A stretch of DNA of 64,000 nucleotides, taken from Sipunculus nudus (Eukaryota > Annelida > Sipuncula > Golfingiida > Sipunculidae). This document shows positions 61,484-64,000 of this stretch, piece after piece. The notes beneath the pieces are model-generated. The model searched no databases and was not told where the DNA came from. It was given only the letters and a program-made list of their open reading frames with translations. Numbering within the stretch: position 1 is the first letter of the stretch; each line of letters starts with the position of its first letter. The stretch is taken from positions 8,924,519 through 8,988,518 of the forward strand of contig CM049306.1 in the NCBI GenBank assembly GCA_026874595.1. The letters are read 5' to 3'. A program made the position numbers and the translations under genes.

Positions 61484-61576
61484 TTTAACCAGAGTTGTCC
61501 AGAATAACGAGTCTGTAACTTGACATAAGTGGGGTATTCGAATTAAGCGATTTCAACACAATGAGGTTTCACTGTA

Positions 61577-62000
61577 CATATAACTTTCATCCTGCCACTT
61601 ACTTCTCACTGGAAAAAAAAATGGTGTTATTTTAGTACTTTTAGACTTACTGATGTAGTGGTAAGCATTTGGTGGATATAAAGTGGTAAAAGCAACTTTC
61701 ATTTCAACTTCCAGTGCTTGAAACCTACCTGTTTCATACACAAAAGAGCTTTAAAAGCAGCATTTCTCAACAGAGGATTTAGTAGATCTACTCCTTCACT
61801 AGGGTAACAGGATTAGCAAAAAAACCCTTTATCTAAATTCATTCAATTCAAAAGTTGTTTTACATTCATAATAGACCCCATAAAGTGTACATCATTGTAT
61901 CCTCAGACAAAGTTGGGATACTAAGGTTTAGGCACAGTTGCACCACAGCGGCCGCTGCCGCAGAGATTCCTTCAGGTGATATAACTTTAAATATTTCACT
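61577..62000. other. Non-coding stretch
   Basis: A minus-strand frame at 61553-61741 contains a peptide-like segment (LEVEMKVAFTTLYPPNAYHY) followed by GTAAGT, but the frame then runs through the MITE end. I do not call it a gene. Short GC-rich patch GCGGCCGCTGCCGC at about 61948. Confidence 0.4.
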
Positions 62001-62845
62001 GATCTTTATGAAACTTGACATGTGCATAGATATAGGTGTCAGGATGAAGCCTATGTAAAATGGTGTCATGACCTTATCTAGGAGAGTGACCTTGACCTTA
62101 TATATGTCTATTTGGGGGAAAATCACACAAATTCTTAAATATCTCAAGAAATCTTGCATGGATTGATCCAAAAATCAAGTTGACAGTAGATCTTGGATAG
62201 TGTTGTCATATACTGGAAACTGGTGTCTCCACCTGGTATCGTTTTCTTGTGTTTTTTGCTGTTAAATACCCCCATCATTGCCACTTGACAGAATTTTGAG
62301 CATATTATATTAATAAGTCAAATACTAATAGACAGATTTCTGTCATATTATGCATATACATAGACATGGGTTATTGGATGATGTATATTTTTTTAAATGG
62401 GTTCATGCCCTTTCCTATTAGAGTGGCAATGACCTTAAATATTGCCATATATGTTGAAAATCCCACTAAATCATAAATATCTCAATTTAAGGGATTCATG
62501 GATTGGTACTAAAATCAAATTGACTAAAGATCTTGGATAGCTTTGTCTTCTGCAGAAGACAGGTGGCGTCACCTTCTGTCCTTTTCTTTTTTCTTGCCTT
62601 TCAATACCCCATTTAGATAGGGCTGAAATTGTGCATGTCCATAGATCTTGGATACCTCCATCTCATGGTCAATACTCATGGCACCATCTGCAATTGTTTT
62701 CATGTGGCGTCAATCGGTATATTTGCTTTAGGTGAAAATTGCTCATATCTCAGGAGTGGTTCAATGTTTTGGTGTGATATTTGCATGTACAGCCATCTTG
62801 GAAAATTTTCTCGAAGACCAGACAGGTGCCGCAACCTACCTCCCC
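62001..62845. repeat. Diverged tandem repeats related to the AGCTCAG core
   Basis: Weakly conserved blocks recur: CATGTGCATAGATATAGG (62018), GCATATACATAGACATGGG (62350), GTGCATGTCCATAGATCTTGG (62632) and TTTGCATGTACAGCCATCTTGG (62780). TAGATCTTGGATAG and CAGGTGGCGTCACC-type motifs alternate with them. They resemble the copy B units (GGCATACATATTGATCATG, GGTGGCGCCACCTG) and the repeats at 37750-38225. They lie immediately upstream of the next head. Confidence 0.5.
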
Positions 62846-64000
62846 TTTTTAGCTCAGCTGACTATAAGTCATCTGAGCTATAGTCGTGGTCCATTGTCCG
62901 TCGTCCGTCCGTCTGTCCGTCCGTCCGTCCGTCCGTCCGTCCGTAGATGTGGCACGTTTTGAAACCGTAAGACCTAGGAATCCAAAATTCAGCATAATGT
63001 TAGATGTCCCCAAGATCTCCTACCAAGCCGAAAACTGGGTCTTTGCGACTTCGTTCCTTTGAAAAATTAAGGAAAAACCTCAATTTTTTATTAAAATCCG
63101 ATTTTCACACTTCAGGACTGCCTAATATCAAAACTACTCATCTGTTTTTCCTCATATTTACCATAAATAATCCTCTATATGGTTCCTATGTACATGCCAG
63201 AAATTGGGTCTGTATTATATAATTTAAAAAAGTTATGGGCCCAAACATAATGCATTTTGTAAATAATCAGGAAAAAAATTTGATCACTTAACACAAAACT
63301 TGTTAAAGCTAAGCACTTTTTTTCCAGTAATATAACTTTTATTAATCAAAATTAAATTGTATACCCAAAATTTGATCAAAATCTTTTAAATTTTTTTAAA
63401 TATTAGCAAAAATAAAAAATTGGTACCTTAAACTTTGCCCAACTTTGACCATGGCACGTTTTTTTCCTGTAACTGCTGTGGATTTAATTTTCAAAGCATG
63501 TTTTTGTTAGCATTTCAACTGTTAACATTTAAAATTTGAAACCAGTTGATCAAAAACTGTAGATTTTATTCAAGTTTTCAAGCACCATGTCACATATTGT
63601 TTACATCAACCTAGTGTTATGCAGTTTGCTAGAGCTCAGCTCCCCAGCTTCAGCTCTAAGTTCCTTAAATTAGGCATACAGTAAGATGTCTCCAAAATCC
63701 CCTACCATGCCAAGAATTTGGTCACCAGAACTTAATTCCTTTCGAGATATAAATGAAAAACTTCATTTTTTCATTAAAAACCATTTGTTACACTTCAGGA
63801 CTGCCTAGTATCAAAACCACTGATCTGACTTTGATCATATATAATATACATATTTTTCTATACATTCGCTATGCACATGCCAGAAATGATGTCAGTATTG
63901 CGTAATTGTTTTAAGTTATGTGCCCAAACAAAATTGACTTTGTAAAAAATCAGGAAAAATATTTACTTAGGTTTCATGAAAATTATTGAAGCTAGAGAAT
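62846..64000 (+). mobile_element. AGCTCAG-family element, copy D (runs off the window)
   Basis: TTTTT plus AGCTCAGCTGACTATAAGTC and ATCTGAGCTATAG, then about 60 bp of (GTCC)n (62895-62945, the longest and purest in the family). A core unit follows (TAGATGTCCCCAAGATCTCC at about 63001). A second core unit begins about 682 bp later (AAGATGTCTCCAAAATCCCC at about 63683). Sequence and order match copy C2. The 3' end lies beyond the window. Confidence 0.85.
62895..62945. repeat. (GTCC)n microsatellite in element head
   Basis: CCGT tetranucleotide repeated about eleven times with few interruptions (CGTCTGTC). The corresponding runs in other copies are shorter and more mixed, so this one is either youngest or expanded. 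Confidence 0.95.

Larger units (their letters stand above)
59962..61574. mobile_element. Pogo/mariner-like MITE, second copy, interrupted
   Basis: The left end GGGTGAAACCTCGTTGTG (a variant of CAGTGAAACC) follows TA at 59960-59961. The right end GAGGTTTCACTG precedes TA at 61575-61576. The left part to 60056 and the right part from 61484 together match the intact 182-bp element at 20214-20395, including TCCGAGGTTCGACACAAGC and CATAAGTGGGGTATTC. The 1.43 kb between them is a later insertion. Confidence 0.88.

Overview
This window is eukaryotic, AT-rich and almost entirely non-coding. It reads as intergenic or intronic DNA of an invertebrate, most likely a lophotrochozoan and probably a mollusc. 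That placement is an inference from repeat style: dispersed elements that open with a short palindrome plus a (GTCC)n run, have tandem-repeat cores and end in CTTGTTT or CTAGTT, together with pogo-like TIR elements and long minisatellites. No bacterial gene organisation, operon, rRNA, tRNA or CRISPR array is visible. Only one short stretch looks like a possible host exon: 19715-19804, resembling the start of a PH domain. Most open frames over 60 codons fall in repeats or unconstrained DNA.

Layout. 1-9 kb is mostly unique sequence with a 30-bp minisatellite (3.46-3.66 kb), two dispersed-repeat fragments and an 8-nt-loop hairpin of about 165 bp (5.6 kb). 9.1-10.4 kb holds a 5'-truncated, frame-broken CR1/L2-like non-LTR retrotransposon on the minus strand. 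11.54-13.06 kb is a complete non-autonomous hAT-type element with an 8-bp target-site duplication. 13-18 kb has (TA)n tracts and the first full copy (16.03-17.98 kb) of a family called here the AGCTCAG family. 20.2-21.1 kb has two neighbouring TA-flanked TIR elements. 22.0-25.0 kb is a second AGCTCAG copy whose core is about eight repeats of 337 bp. 25.84-30.79 kb is a pogo-like TIR element into which three AGCTCAG heads and one tail are inserted.

30.83-34.44 kb is a 30-bp minisatellite of about 120 units that keeps exact register for about 3.4 kb and so leaves very long open frames on both strands. 35.9-36.35 kb is another TA-flanked TIR element. 38.8-59.4 kb, about a third of the window, is a 49-bp satellite of about 420 units with nested higher-order duplications of 2350, 2938, 5944 and 1977 bp. 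59.96-61.57 kb is a pogo-like MITE split by a 1.43-kb element with a tandem-repeat core; the intact relative at 20.2 kb gives the empty site. 62.85-64.0 kb is the start of another AGCTCAG element that runs off the window.

The most interesting overall signal is architectural. Three unrelated-looking dispersed families share a terminal inverted motif at the 5' end, its complement placed subterminally at the 3' end, a tandem-repeat core and an end of CT(A/T)G followed by T; two of them also show a short hairpin just before that end. This is the layout known for Helentron-type rolling-circle elements and their non-autonomous derivatives. No Rep/helicase gene is visible here, so the assignment remains an inference.
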